Positions 1 through 14,682 of a DNA stretch of 64,000 nt are shown piece by piece. The position numbers were made by a program, and so were the translations under genes. Under the pieces are notes generated by a model, which did not search any database, was not told where the DNA came from, and saw only the letters and a list, made by a program, of their open reading frames with translations. Within the stretch, counting starts at the first letter, position 1. Each line of letters starts with the position of its first letter. Source of the DNA: Desulfotomaculum nigrificans DSM 574 (GTDB lineage Bacteria > Bacillota > Desulfotomaculia > Desulfotomaculales > Desulfotomaculaceae); NCBI RefSeq assembly GCF_000189755.2, contig NZ_KI912183.1:2296257-2360256 (forward strand). The letters are read 5' to 3'.

Positions 1-360
1 AGAAAGCTGGAAATAGACAGGTGTCAAACCTTGCTGGGACCCCACCGGGATGATATCTCACTGGCCATTAACGGCGCCGAGGCCAAAACCTTTGGCTCCC
101 AGGGACAGCAACGGACAGTGACCTTATCTTTAAAACTGTCAGTCCTGGAACTGTGGTACCGAGAATTCGGTCATTACCCGGTTTTGTTACTGGATGATGT
201 ATTATTTGAACTGGATCATAACCGGCAAACCATGCTGTTAGATAAACTGCAGGACAAAGTGCAAACCTTTATTACCACCAGCTTCCCAGGGGGCATTGAT
301 AATCAGATCAAGCAGGTGGGACAAGTCTGGCGGGTACATGCCGGTAACCTTACAGGATAG
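1..360 (+). CDS. recF: DNA replication/repair protein RecF, C-terminal fragment
   Basis: This is the last 119 residues of RecF, the SMC-like ATPase that helps load RecA at single-strand gaps. The frame is open to base 1, so the gene is cut by the window edge and is not truncated in the genome. The fragment carries the family sequence LLGPHRDDI near its start, a signature region with SQGQQRT, and the Walker B/D-loop sequence LLLDDVLFELD. It is followed 11 bp later by remB and then gyrB, the usual recF-remB-gyrB order near the replication origin in Firmicutes. The identification is secure; the N-terminal P-loop lies outside the window. Confidence 0.95.
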   Translation, partial: RKLEIDRCQTLLGPHRDDISLAINGAEAKTFGSQGQQRTVTLSLKLSVLELWYREFGHYPVLLLDDVLFELDHNRQTMLLDKLQDKVQTFITTSFPGGIDNQIKQVGQVWRVHAGNLTG

Positions 361-371
361 GAGGAGTTTTC

Positions 372-632
372 ATGTTTTTACACTTGGGTGGAGATGTGGT
401 AGTCCTAAAAAAAGACATTATTGCTATTCTAGATACCCGTACCAAACAGTCCAGTATTACCAGGGAATTTATTGATATTGCCAAGGATGAAGGGTTTATT
501 CAATCGATATCCAATCAGGAAAAAGAAAAATCCTTGGTTATTACCACTAAGGAAATTTATGTATCTCCTATATCCTGTACTACCCTTAAAAAGAGATCGG
601 AAAATATTTTAGAAACCCAGGACGAAGAGTAG
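372..632 (+). CDS. remB: Extracellular matrix regulator RemB (DUF370 family)
   Basis: This 86-residue protein matches the DUF370/RemB family (B. subtilis YaaB) in length, in its N-terminal MFLHLGGDVVV, and in its position between recF and gyrB. In Bacillus, Rem-family proteins are small DNA-associated regulators of biofilm matrix genes; the role here is inferred from family and synteny. The start is supported by GGAGGAG eleven bases upstream. It ends 24 bp short of the turn of an intrinsic terminator, so it probably forms the last gene of the recF transcript. Confidence 0.85.
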   Translation: MFLHLGGDVVVLKKDIIAILDTRTKQSSITREFIDIAKDEGFIQSISNQEKEKSLVITTKEIYVSPISCTTLKKRSENILETQDEE

Positions 633-634
633 CG

Positions 635-658
635 AAACCGTGTTAACCACGGTTTTTC
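635..658 (+). terminator. Intrinsic terminator after remB
   Basis: The arms AAACCGTG and CACGGTTT flank a short TTAAC loop and run into a T-rich tail. It separates the recF-remB transcript from gyrB, which has its own promoter. Confidence 0.8.
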
Positions 659-737
659 TAATTGCTTGGGAAAACTTGAACCTATGGATAGATAACGTAA
701 GTACCCTATTTCGCCAGGGTGATTATTAAGACGTTAG

Positions 738-2720
<1,983 letters not shown>

Positions 2721-2782
2721 GTTCTTTTCAACGCTACTGTAAGTAAGATAAAATAAATTAATTAATTTCAGGAGGGTGGCTT

Positions 2783-3721
2783 ATGCCCAATTTAAAAAAT
2801 CCTGTGGCTCCTCAAGAATTACTGGCAGTGGCGGCAGCTTTAAAGGTGGGTATTTTTGATGCTTTATATCAAAAGCCAGCAACCATAGATGAATTAGCCC
2901 GGGATCTCTCTTTAGATCGGCGAGCGTTATGGACAGTGAAAGAGGCGCTGGTGGACTTGGGTTATTTAACAGAATCAGATGTATTAAAGTTGACACCGGA
3001 ATCCATTGATCTTTTCTACAACGAAGAAAGTGAAAATTACCTGGGTTATGCCATTATTCATACATTTAACGTGATTAAATCCTGGACCGGTTTACCCGAA
3101 GTTTTAAAATCAGGGCATCCTTTGCCACGGGAAAGGGATAAACAAGATATTAAAGGTTTTATGGCGGCCATGAAAAGGAGTGCCAAGGAAGTTGTCACTG
3201 AATTGGTGCAAATTTGTTTAGCCGGACTACCCCGGGAACCCAAAGTATTAGATATTGGGGGTGGCCCGTTAAACTTCGCCCGTCCCTTTGCCCGGGCCGG
3301 TGCTGTGGTCACCGTACAGGATGTACCTGAAGTATGTTCGGTAATGGAGAAAACGCTGTTACCGGGAGAAAAAATTAAATTTGTGCCGGGGGATTTTACC
3401 AAAGGCATTGTGGCCGGTGATTTTGATTTAATATTTTTGGGTAATATCTGCCATATCTATGGACCAAAGGAAAATAAAATTCTCTTTAAAAGAGTATTTG
3501 ACTCCCTGGTCAAAGGCGGCCGGATAGCCATTCTGGATTTTGTCAGGGGTATTAGCCCCAGGGCAGCCCTGTTTGGCATTAACATGCTGGTTAATACCGA
3601 AACAGGCGGTACCTGGACTATGGATGAATATACTAGTTGGCTCAAAGAAGCAGGTTTTTGCGATATCGGGTTACATAATTTATCGGTTAGGCAGATTATT
3701 ACCGCCAGCAAAGAAAATTAG
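2783..3721 (+). CDS. SAM-dependent methyltransferase (O-methyltransferase family)
   Basis: This 312-residue protein has the two-part build of the plant-type O-methyltransferase family. An N-terminal winged-helix dimerisation segment (about residues 10-75, ALKVGIFDALYQKPATIDEL) precedes a Rossmann methyltransferase domain. The SAM-binding motif I is VLDIGGGPLNFARPFA near residue 155, and FDLIFLGNICHIYG corresponds to the later core strand. The acceptor substrate cannot be read from the sequence. It sits between gyrB and gyrA with a strong AGGAGG site and no terminator after gyrB, so it is probably cotranscribed with gyrB. It shows no resemblance to topoisomerase-modifying enzymes that I know of. 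Confidence 0.8.
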   Translation: MPNLKNPVAPQELLAVAAALKVGIFDALYQKPATIDELARDLSLDRRALWTVKEALVDLGYLTESDVLKLTPESIDLFYNEESENYLGYAIIHTFNVIKSWTGLPEVLKSGHPLPRERDKQDIKGFMAAMKRSAKEVVTELVQICLAGLPREPKVLDIGGGPLNFARPFARAGAVVTVQDVPEVCSVMEKTLLPGEKIKFVPGDFTKGIVAGDFDLIFLGNICHIYGPKENKILFKRVFDSLVKGGRIAILDFVRGISPRAALFGINMLVNTETGGTWTMDEYTSWLKEAGFCDIGLHNLSVRQIITASKEN

Positions 3722-3750
3722 TTATAAATTTGGCATATTTTCTTTATTAT

Positions 3751-3779
3751 TTGCGAATATGCTATGATTTTGTTATAAT
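3751..3779 (+). promoter_or_regulatory. Promoter of gyrA
   Basis: TTGCGA (3751-3756), a 17-base spacer and TATAAT (3774-3779) form a good sigma-A promoter about 130 bp before the gyrA start. Confidence 0.65.
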
Positions 3780-3805
3780 TTATTTGGTAAAACTTAGAAT
3801 ATAGG

Positions 3806-3882
3806 CTAATTAAAAAACCCTGAGTACTTGTGTTTTTAATTAGCAGTATGTAAAGACTGGGTATTTTTCTCTACCAGTCTTT
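3806..3882 (+). other. Tandem hairpins in the gyrA leader
   Basis: Two perfect inverted repeats lie between the gyrA promoter and its start codon. The first has arms CTAATTAAAAA (from 3806) and TTTTTAATTAG (to 3843). The second has arms AAAGACTGG (3852-3860) and CCAGTCTTT (3874-3882). Neither has a clear G+C-rich stem plus T-run, so they look more like leader structures than a strong terminator. Confidence 0.6.
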
Positions 3883-3911
3883 GATTTATGTTTATGATGG
3901 AGGTATAGTAC

Positions 3912-6374
3912 ATGGCATCCCTTACTGGTAAGGTCATTCCTTTGGATATTAACAACGAAATGAAAAACTCATACCTGGATTATGCTATGAGTGTAATTGT
4001 CGGTCGTGCTTTACCGGATGTACGGGATGGCCTTAAACCTGTTCATAGAAGAATCCTTTATTCTTTGCATGAACTTGGGTTGACGCCGGATAAGCCCTTT
4101 AGAAAAAGTGCCGGTATCGTGGGTAAGGTAATGCAGGATTTCCACCCCCACGGTGACATGGCAATTTATGATTCAATGGTTAGGTTAGCCCAGGATTTTT
4201 CCAGCCGTTACCCGCTAATTGAAGGCCACGGTAACTTTGGTTCCATTGACGGTGACCCTCCGGCGGCCATGCGTTACACTGAGGCCAGGATGGCTAAGAT
4301 TACCCTGGAGATGTTGGCCGACATCGACAAAGAAACAGTGGATTTTGCTCCTAACTATGATAACCGGACCAAAGAACCCGTTATCTTGCCTGCCAAAATT
4401 CCTAATTTGTTAATTAACGGTTCTTCCGGTATTGCTGTGGGTATGGCCACCAACATTCCGCCCCATAACATCGGTGAAGTTATTGACGGGGTTATCATGA
4501 TGATTGATAATCCCAACGTCACCCCTGATGAATTGATGAAGGTGATCAAGGGGCCGGATTTTCCCACTGGAGCTAAAATTATGGGCCGCGATGGAATTCG
4601 TGCTGCTTATCGCACCGGCCGCGGCAGTATCAAGATTCGGGCGCAGGCTACTATTGAAACAAAGAATAACGGTAGATCAGCCATTATTGTCAACGAAATA
4701 CCTTTTCAGGTGAACAAAGCTAAACTAGTTGAAAAGATTGCTGAACTGGTTAAGGATAAAAAAATCGAAGGTATATCCGACCTGCGGGATGAGTCTGACC
4801 GCCGGGGTATGAGGATTGTTATCGAACTGAAGAAAGATGCCAATCCCAATGTTATTTTAAATCAACTTTATAAATTTACCCAAATGCAAGAAAGCTTCGG
4901 CATCATTATGCTGGCTTTGGTGAATAACCAGCCAAAGGTATTAAACTTAGCTCAGGTTTTATTTTACTACTTGGAACACCAAAAGGATGTTATTACCCGG
5001 CGTACCAAGTATGAGCTAAAGAAAGCTGAAGCCAGGGCGCACATTGTGGAAGGGTTACGTATAGCCCTGGCCCACCTGGATGAAGTTATTAAAATTATCC
5101 GTGAATCCCGCACTACCGAAGAGGCCAAGCAAGGTTTAGTGACCAATTTCAACTTAACTGAAGTGCAAGCAGAGGCCATAGTGGAAATGCGCCTGCGCAG
5201 TTTGACCGGGTTGGAAGTTGAAAAGTTGGAAAAAGAATATAAAGACTTGTTGGCTAAAATAGATTATTTACGCTCGGTACTGGCTGATGAGAAAAAAGTT
5301 TTAGGGATTATTAAAGATGAGTTAACCGAAGTTAAGAAAAAATTTGCCGATCCCAGACGTACTGTCATTAGTAATGAGGCTGCCGGAGACTTTGACATTG
5401 AAGATCTGATTGATGAAGAAGGCATGGTGGTAACCATTACCAACCAGGGTTACATCAAGCGTATCTCTCTGGATACTTACCGCAGCCAAAGAAGAGGTGG
5501 CAAGGGCATCACGGCCATGGGCACCAAAGAAGAAGATTTTGTTAAACACCTCTTTGTTGCCTCAACCCACCATTACTTGCTGTTCTTTACTAACCAGGGT
5601 AAGGCATATCGGTTAAAGGTGCATGAAATACCGGAAGCAGGTCGCACCGCTAAAGGTACCCCGCTGGTAAACTTACTCTATATCTCTAGCGGCGAATATG
5701 TCACCACCGTGATTCCAATTAAGGACTTTACAGAAGAAGCATATCTATTTATGGCTACCAAACAAGGGGTGGTTAAAAAGACCAACCTTTCCGAGTATGA
5801 CACATCCCGGCGTGACGGCATTAATGCCATAAACCTGGATGAGAGTGACGAACTGGTGGCGGTGGAGCTCACTCACGGTAGGGAAGAAATTATATTAAGC
5901 ACCAGAGAAGGTATGGCCATTCGTTTTCCGGAAGAAGATGTGCGCCCCATGGGGCGGACAGCCCGGGGCGTGAAAGGCATAACCCTGACTGGTGACGACA
6001 GTGTAGTTAATATGGATGTGGTCAAGGATGGTGGCGATCTGCTGGTGGTAACCGCCAATGGTTACGGTAAGCGGACAAACCTGGATGAATACCGGACTCA
6101 AACGAGGGGCGGTAAAGGAATTATTAATATTAAAACCAGCCCACGCAATGGTCCGGTAGTAGGTGCGCTGGTGGTTAAAGATGATGATGAGATTATGATG
6201 ATCAGTGCCGAAGGAATTATGATCCGGTTAGCCGCCAAGGATGTGTCCACCTTTGGCCGTAATACCCAGGGAGTTACCCTAATGAAGGTAGCGGAAAATG
6301 ACCACATCGTGGCGGTGGCCAAGGTTGCCGGGGAGGAACATGATGAGCATGAAGAAGAAAGTTCAGAGGAATAA
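3912..6374 (+). CDS. gyrA: DNA gyrase subunit A
   Basis: GyrA is the DNA cleavage and religation subunit of gyrase. The 820 residues comprise the breakage-reunion domain, a coiled-coil region, and the C-terminal beta-pinwheel with repeated GyrA-box-like segments (for example RSQRRGGKGI and RTQTRGGKGI). The catalytic tyrosine is Tyr122 in AAMRYTEARM, which matches E. coli numbering. In the quinolone-resistance region the sequence is GDMAIYD at 81-87, so position 83 is Met where E. coli has Ser. The C-terminus ends in an acidic tail. GGAGG lies ten bases before the ATG, and an intrinsic terminator follows directly. Confidence 0.97.
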   Translation: MASLTGKVIPLDINNEMKNSYLDYAMSVIVGRALPDVRDGLKPVHRRILYSLHELGLTPDKPFRKSAGIVGKVMQDFHPHGDMAIYDSMVRLAQDFSSRYPLIEGHGNFGSIDGDPPAAMRYTEARMAKITLEMLADIDKETVDFAPNYDNRTKEPVILPAKIPNLLINGSSGIAVGMATNIPPHNIGEVIDGVIMMIDNPNVTPDELMKVIKGPDFPTGAKIMGRDGIRAAYRTGRGSIKIRAQATIETKNNGRSAIIVNEIPFQVNKAKLVEKIAELVKDKKIEGISDLRDESDRRGMRIVIELKKDANPNVILNQLYKFTQMQESFGIIMLALVNNQPKVLNLAQVLFYYLEHQKDVITRRTKYELKKAEARAHIVEGLRIALAHLDEVIKIIRESRTTEEAKQGLVTNFNLTEVQAEAIVEMRLRSLTGLEVEKLEKEYKDLLAKIDYLRSVLADEKKVLGIIKDELTEVKKKFADPRRTVISNEAAGDFDIEDLIDEEGMVVTITNQGYIKRISLDTYRSQRRGGKGITAMGTKEEDFVKHLFVASTHHYLLFFTNQGKAYRLKVHEIPEAGRTAKGTPLVNLLYISSGEYVTTVIPIKDFTEEAYLFMATKQGVVKKTNLSEYDTSRRDGINAINLDESDELVAVELTHGREEIILSTREGMAIRFPEEDVRPMGRTARGVKGITLTGDDSVVNMDVVKDGGDLLVVTANGYGKRTNLDEYRTQTRGGKGIINIKTSPRNGPVVGALVVKDDDEIMMISAEGIMIRLAAKDVSTFGRNTQGVTLMKVAENDHIVAVAKVAGEEHDEHEEESSEE

Positions 6375-6400
6375 AATTTAATCTGTAGCTTTACTGACTA

Positions 6401-6426
6401 ACACCTTCTTGCGAAGGTGTTTTTTA
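6401..6426 (+). terminator. Intrinsic terminator of gyrA
   Basis: The arms ACACCTTC and GAAGGTGT surround a TTGC loop and are followed by six T residues. It closes the gyrA transcript before the rrn promoter. Confidence 0.9.
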
Positions 6427-6544
6427 TGCTAAATGACCGCGCGGTTAGAGTGTTGGCTCGGATATTAAGTAAAATATATTAACCAGACTCTAAAAACTAA
6501 GAAAGTTTTTTGTTGAAGTTTGTTCGAAATGAATAATTTGGCTA

Positions 6545-6573
6545 TTGACCAAGGATTAAAAAAGTGATATGAT
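6545..6573 (+). promoter_or_regulatory. rrn operon promoter
   Basis: TTGACC (6545-6550), a 17-base spacer and TATGAT (6568-6573) lie about 250 bp upstream of mature 16S rRNA. No protein gene lies between 6375 and 6820; the rest of this stretch is the rRNA leader. A second rrn promoter was not obvious. Confidence 0.7.
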
Positions 6574-6616
6574 AAAAAACGTCGCGAGAGCGATAGTGAA
6601 TAGACAAGCACAGGTC

Positions 6617-6642
6617 TTTGAAAACTAAACAGTGGATGATGG
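6617..6642 (+). other. Pre-16S processing stem, 5' strand
   Basis: The leader segment AAAACTAAACAGTGGATGAT, continuing to 6642, is almost perfectly complementary to 8447-8470 downstream of 16S (TCCATCATCAAACTGTTTAG and on). Such a long stem enclosing 16S rRNA is the usual RNase III processing site. The pairing is visible in the sequence; the processing role is inferred. Confidence 0.75.
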
Positions 6643-6820
6643 ATGTGCAGCACGGTCAAGTCACAAGTCAGCCTCCCCTAAAGGGGACAAGTAAAGCTGA
6701 TACTATGACGACCACATCCTCGTCAAGCGTGAAAGCGCTAGCGAGTAATTCCTGGAAAAGTAAACTAAAGAGCCGAAGAACTCTTTAAGATATTGAACAC
6801 CCTAAAGGGTGCGAGAAATA

Positions 6821-8358
<1,538 letters not shown>

Positions 8359-8362
8359 AGCG

Positions 8363-8412
8363 AATTGGCTGTTGGCCATTAGCCATTGGCCATTGGCCTT
8401 TGGCTTATGGCA
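8363..8412 (+). repeat. Intergenic palindrome family, copy 1 (after 16S)
   Basis: A run of GGC(T/C)-ATT-AGCC units (TTGGCCATTAGCCATTGGCC and neighbours) lies between mature 16S and the processing stem. Its reverse complement style recurs at 8550-8595, so the two can pair across the spacer. Confidence 0.7.
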
Positions 8413-8446
8413 GTTGCCAAACAAGCTGATTTACTCTGGTCGATCG

Positions 8447-8470
8447 TCCATCATCAAACTGTTTAGTTTT
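8447..8470 (+). other. Pre-16S processing stem, 3' strand
   Basis: This segment is the complement of 6620-6642 with a one-base slip, and completes the stalk around 16S rRNA. Confidence 0.75.
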
Positions 8471-8549
8471 GAGAGACCAAATCAACCAGAAACATCCGGT
8501 TGATTAAAGAAGTCTCTTGAAATAAAATAAAAAACCCAGGCTGATTGCT

Positions 8550-8595
8550 GAGCCAAAAGCGAATAGCAAAAGGCGAAAAGCGAACAGCCGGACCC
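8550..8595 (+). repeat. Intergenic palindrome family, copy 2 (before tRNA-Ile)
   Basis: AAAAGCGAATAGCAAAAGGC and AAAGCGAACAGCCGGACCC are the opposite-arm form of the repeat family, ending in the typical GGACCCAAAAG. Confidence 0.7.
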
Positions 8596-8621
8596 AAAAG
8601 AAAAACCTATAAGTAACTCAC

Positions 8622-8698
8622 GGGACTATAGCTCAGCCGGTCAGAGCGCACGCCTGATAAGCGTGAGGTCGGTGGTTCGAGTCCACCTAGTCCCACCA
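8622..8698 (+). tRNA. tRNA-Ile (GAT)
   Basis: The 77-nt cloverleaf has the acceptor GGGACTA paired with TAGTCCC, anticodon GAT in CTGATAA, TTCGAGT in the T loop, and encoded CCA. It lies in the 16S-23S spacer, followed by a short hairpin (8703-8728) and tRNA-Ala. Confidence 0.97.
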
Positions 8699-8735
8699 AT
8701 AAGAGATGTGAGAAACCCTCACATCTCAAATATGT

Positions 8736-8811
8736 GGGGGTATAGCTCAGCTGGGAGAGCACCTGCCTTGCAAGCAGGGGGTCAGCGGTTCGAACCCGCT
8801 TACCTCCACCA
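8736..8811 (+). tRNA. tRNA-Ala (TGC)
   Basis: The 76-nt cloverleaf has acceptor GGGGGTA with TACCTCC, anticodon TGC in CTTGCAAG, GTTCGAA in the T arm, and encoded CCA. It is the second spacer tRNA of the rrn operon. Confidence 0.97.
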
Positions 8812-8817
8812 ACCGTT

Positions 8818-8852
8818 CCTTGAAAACTGAACAGCAACAAGTAAAGCGTCGC
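8818..8852 (+). other. Pre-23S processing stem, 5' strand
   Basis: CCTTGAAAACTGAACAGCAA and the following bases pair with 11949-11984 (ACGACGATTTACTTGAAGG and TTGTTCAGTTTTGAGG). The two strands enclose 23S rRNA and are inferred to form its RNase III-type processing stem. Confidence 0.7.
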
Positions 8853-8907
8853 AGACAAACACTGCAGGATACAGCAAAGTAACCGAGCAAAAGGGGAAAC
8901 TGCTTAA

Positions 8908-8958
8908 AAGGAAAGCTGAAAAGCTAATGGCCAAAGCCAAAAGCCAACAGCTGACCCA
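8908..8958 (+). repeat. Intergenic palindrome family, copy 3 (before 23S)
   Basis: AAGCTAATGGCCAAAGCC and AAAAGCCAACAGCTGACCC belong to the same modular repeat as the other rrn spacers and the 35-50 kb intergenic regions. Confidence 0.65.
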
Positions 8959-8986
8959 AGAGCACTACCCGAAAGGCAAACAGCAT

Positions 8987-11919
<2,933 letters not shown>

Positions 11920-11948
11920 ATATTGGCAGTTGGCCAGGTTACAAAGAA

Positions 11949-11984
11949 TACGACGATTTACTTGAAGGTTGTTCAGTTTTGAGG
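11949..11984 (+). other. Pre-23S processing stem, 3' strand
   Basis: This strand is complementary to 8818-8852 and completes the stalk around 23S rRNA. Confidence 0.7.
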
Positions 11985-11987
11985 GAA

Positions 11988-12098
11988 TTAGCCGTTCGCT
12001 ATTCGCCATTCGCTGTTCGCTTTAGGGCAAGACCCTAAAGGAACGTAAGAGCAAAAACGAAAAGCGAATAGCGAAAAGCGAAAAGCCAGACCTCAAAG
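11988..12098 (+). repeat. Intergenic palindrome family, copy 4 (23S-5S spacer)
   Basis: TTAGCCGTTCGCTATTCGCC on the left and AAAAGCGAATAGCGAAAAGC on the right form a long imperfect palindrome. The loop GGGCAAGACCCTAAAGGAAC resembles the GGGTC/GACCC modules of the other copies. Confidence 0.75.
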
Positions 12099-12120
12099 AA
12101 TTACCCAACAGCATAAATTT

Positions 12121-12236
12121 TCTGGTGGCGATACCGGAGGGGGTACACCTGTTCCCATCCCGAACACAGCAGTTAAGCCCTCCAGGGCCGATGGTACTTG
12201 GGGCTCACGCCCCTGGGAGAGTAGGTCGCTGCCAGA
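12121..12236 (+). rRNA. rrf: 5S ribosomal RNA
   Basis: TCTGGTGGCGAT at the 5' end pairs with CGCTGCCAGA at the 3' end, and the conserved CCGAACACAGCAGTTAAGCC is present. About 116 nt; last gene of the rrn operon. Confidence 0.96.
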
Positions 12237-12244
12237 GTAATTTT

Positions 12245-12285
12245 TAAAAAGGCTGTCTCAGTAAAGAGATGGCCTTTTAATTTTA
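12245..12285 (+). terminator. rrn operon terminator
   Basis: AAAAGGC-TGTCTC and GAGATG-GCCTTTT form a stem with two G-U pairs, followed by a T-rich tail, directly after 5S rRNA. Confidence 0.8.
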
Positions 12286-12376
12286 TATAAAAATTTATTT
12301 CATATATCTAATTGAAGGGTATTTATTAAGATTTATAGAATAATTATCCAATCATTTTCTGATTGGGAGAAAGAAT

Positions 12377-13594
12377 ATGGATCAGTTCTTAACTAATTAT
12401 TATAAATTATTAAGCTCTCTTAGTCTGGCCATGGATTTTAGTTTCCATGGTTTGTTAAGGCATCATCAAAGGGTAGCCTTAATGGCCCTGCAAATTGGCA
12501 AACTTTATGGCCTTTCTCAGCAGCAAATGGAAACGCTTTTTACCGCTGCAATTCTCCATGACGCCGGTTCCAGCACCTGGGAAGAAAAAGGCCAGATATT
12601 TAAGTTTGATGTAATATCGTCGGCTAACCATTGTATTAAAGGGTATGAATTATTTAATGGTCATTTATTGTTTAATTCTATTGCCGAAGTAATATTAAGT
12701 CACCATGATCGGTGGGACGGCAAAAATAATATTTCAGGATTACAACGTCAAGAGATACCCATAGAAAGTCGGATCATCCATTTAGCCGACCGGGTTGATG
12801 TACTGATAAGGGATAACCTGTATATACTGCAGCAAGCCAACCCAATCTGCCAAATCATTAACCAACAAAGCGGCAAATTGTTTGATCCTCTTCTGGTAGA
12901 GGCATTTACTGATCTAAGTAAGAGGGAATGTTTTTGGCTGGATTTACATTCCGAATTTATTACTGATATTTTACAACACCATTGCCCGTTAGCCAGCAAG
13001 AAACTAGGTCTCTCCGAAGTTATTGCCATAGCTGAGACCATGGCAAAAGTTATTGACTTTAAAAGTCCTTTTACCATGAAGCACTCCAGGGGGGTAGCTA
13101 AAACATCAAATTTACTAGGAAAGTTAGCAGGATTGGATGAAGACGAGTGTAGTATTTTAACAGTTGCCGGGCTGTTACATGATTTAGGTAAATTAGGTAT
13201 TCCTGACGCTATTTTAAACAAACCGGGGAAGCTTACAGATTACGAATTTAGAATTATTAAAAGACATACTTACTATACTTATCATATTTTGCATATGGTA
13301 AACGGGTTTGAACAAATTAATCATTATGCTTCCTGTCATCATGAAACATTAAACGGAACCGGCTATCCATTTAAATTGGACAGATCAGATCTTAAACTTG
13401 GTGCAAGAATAGTAGCGGTGGCAGATATTTTCACCGCCCTTACGGAAGATAGGCCTTACCGTCCGGCTATGGATAAGAAATTAGTAATAAATATCCTTCG
13501 CAAACAGGCTAGAATAGGAGCAATTGACCCTGATCTGACGTCCTTACTGCTGGACCATTATGAGGAAGCAATATACAACCAAAATATAAATTAG
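12377..13594 (+). CDS. Dual HD-domain protein (HD and HD-GYP type)
   Basis: The 405-residue protein has two phosphohydrolase-like domains. The N-terminal HD domain shows HHQRVALMALQIG (about residues 29-41) and ILHDAG near residue 60. The C-terminal domain shows LLHDLGKLGIP near residue 268, HHETLNGTGYP near residue 323 and DIFTALTEDRPYRP, the arrangement of HD-GYP cyclic-di-GMP phosphodiesterases. No sensor or membrane domain is present, so it is probably cytosolic. Cyclic-di-GMP hydrolysis is inferred from the family. It has its own GGGAGA ribosome site and stands alone between the rrn terminator and pdxS. Confidence 0.85.
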   Translation: MDQFLTNYYKLLSSLSLAMDFSFHGLLRHHQRVALMALQIGKLYGLSQQQMETLFTAAILHDAGSSTWEEKGQIFKFDVISSANHCIKGYELFNGHLLFNSIAEVILSHHDRWDGKNNISGLQRQEIPIESRIIHLADRVDVLIRDNLYILQQANPICQIINQQSGKLFDPLLVEAFTDLSKRECFWLDLHSEFITDILQHHCPLASKKLGLSEVIAIAETMAKVIDFKSPFTMKHSRGVAKTSNLLGKLAGLDEDECSILTVAGLLHDLGKLGIPDAILNKPGKLTDYEFRIIKRHTYYTYHILHMVNGFEQINHYASCHHETLNGTGYPFKLDRSDLKLGARIVAVADIFTALTEDRPYRPAMDKKLVINILRKQARIGAIDPDLTSLLLDHYEEAIYNQNIN

Positions 13595-13599
13595 CCAAT

Positions 13600-13626
13600 C
13601 CCCACCAGGTTTAACCCGGTGGGGAC
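13600..13626 (+). terminator. Possible terminator hairpin after the HD protein gene
   Basis: CCCCACC and GGTGGGG flank AGGTTTAACCC in a strong stem, but the T-run is interrupted (ACAAAGTAAAACTTTT), so termination is only probable. Confidence 0.5.
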
Positions 13627-13657
13627 AAAGTAAAACTTTTCTAATAAAATAATGTCT

Positions 13658-13685
13658 TTTACCAGTAAATGTGTTAACTTATAAT
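13658..13685 (+). promoter_or_regulatory. Possible promoter of pdxST
   Basis: TTTACC (13658-13663), a 16-base spacer and TATAAT (13680-13685) precede pdxS by about 110 bp. Confidence 0.5.
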
Positions 13686-13797
13686 AATGAAAGTATGGCT
13701 AAATTAACGATGCTAAGTAAAAACTTGTTTTATGTGGAAGAATAAATTAAAATTAATAATCAGTGAGATAGACAATGACTTTCTAGGGGGAATTAAA

Positions 13798-14682
13798 GTG
13801 GTCGAAAAGGGTACATGGACTGTTAAGAAAGGCCTGGCAGAAATGCTTAAAGGCGGCGTAATTATGGATGTTACCACTCCGGAACAGGCTAAAATTGCTG
13901 AAGAGGCTGGAGCCTGTGCTGTAATGGCTCTGGAGAGGGTTCCGGCTGATATAAGAGCTGCCGGTGGGGTGGCCAGAATGGCTGACCCTAACGTTATTCT
14001 TCGGATTATGGACGCTGTGACCATTCCGGTAATGGCCAAGGCTCGTATTGGTCATTTTGTAGAGGCACAAATACTTGAAGCCCTGGGAGTAGATTACATA
14101 GATGAAAGTGAAGTGCTTACTCCGGCAGATGAGCTTTTCCATATTGACAAGCACCAATTTAAGGTGCCCTTTGTATGCGGCTGCCGGAACCTTGGTGAAG
14201 CCCTGCGCCGTATTGGCGAAGGTGCGGCCATGATTCGTACCAAGGGGGAACCCGGCACCGGTAATGTGGTAGAAGCAGTGAGACACATGAGACAAGTGAT
14301 GAGTGAGATCCGCATGGTGAAAAATATGCCCAAGGACGAGCTGATGACTGCGGCAAAGGAAATGGGGGCCCCCTATGACCTTGTTTTACAAGTACATGAA
14401 TTAGGCCGGCTGCCGGTGGTTAACTTTGCGGCCGGTGGCATTGCCACGCCGGCTGATGCTGCTTTAATGATGCAACTAGGCTGTGACGGTATATTTGTTG
14501 GTTCCGGTATCTTCAAGTCTAAGGATCCGGCGGCCAGAGCCAAAGCCATTGTAGCTGCCACCACCCATTATAATGATCCGCAAGTTTTAGCTGAGATTTC
14601 CAAAGACCTGGGTGAAGCTATGCCTGGTATTGAGATTTCTACCATTGCCGCAGAACAACGGATGCAGGAAAGAGGATGGTAA
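13798..14682 (+). CDS. pdxS: Pyridoxal 5'-phosphate synthase subunit PdxS
   Basis: PdxS makes PLP from ribose 5-phosphate, glyceraldehyde 3-phosphate and ammonia supplied by PdxT. The GTG at 13798 gives 294 residues ([17 protein letters not shown]), the standard length, with AGGGGG about eight bases upstream. An earlier ATG in frame at 13732 would add 22 residues without homology. The conserved [11 protein letters not shown] and [10 protein letters not shown] segments, which carry the catalytic and phosphate-binding residues, are present. The gene overlaps pdxT by seven bases, indicating translational coupling. Confidence 0.96.
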   Translation: MVEKGTWTVKKGLAEMLKGGVIMDVTTPEQAKIAEEAGACAVMALERVPADIRAAGGVARMADPNVILRIMDAVTIPVMAKARIGHFVEAQILEALGVDYIDESEVLTPADELFHIDKHQFKVPFVCGCRNLGEALRRIGEGAAMIRTKGEPGTGNVVEAVRHMRQVMSEIRMVKNMPKDELMTAAKEMGAPYDLVLQVHELGRLPVVNFAAGGIATPADAALMMQLGCDGIFVGSGIFKSKDPAARAKAIVAATTHYNDPQVLAEISKDLGEAMPGIEISTIAAEQRMQERGW

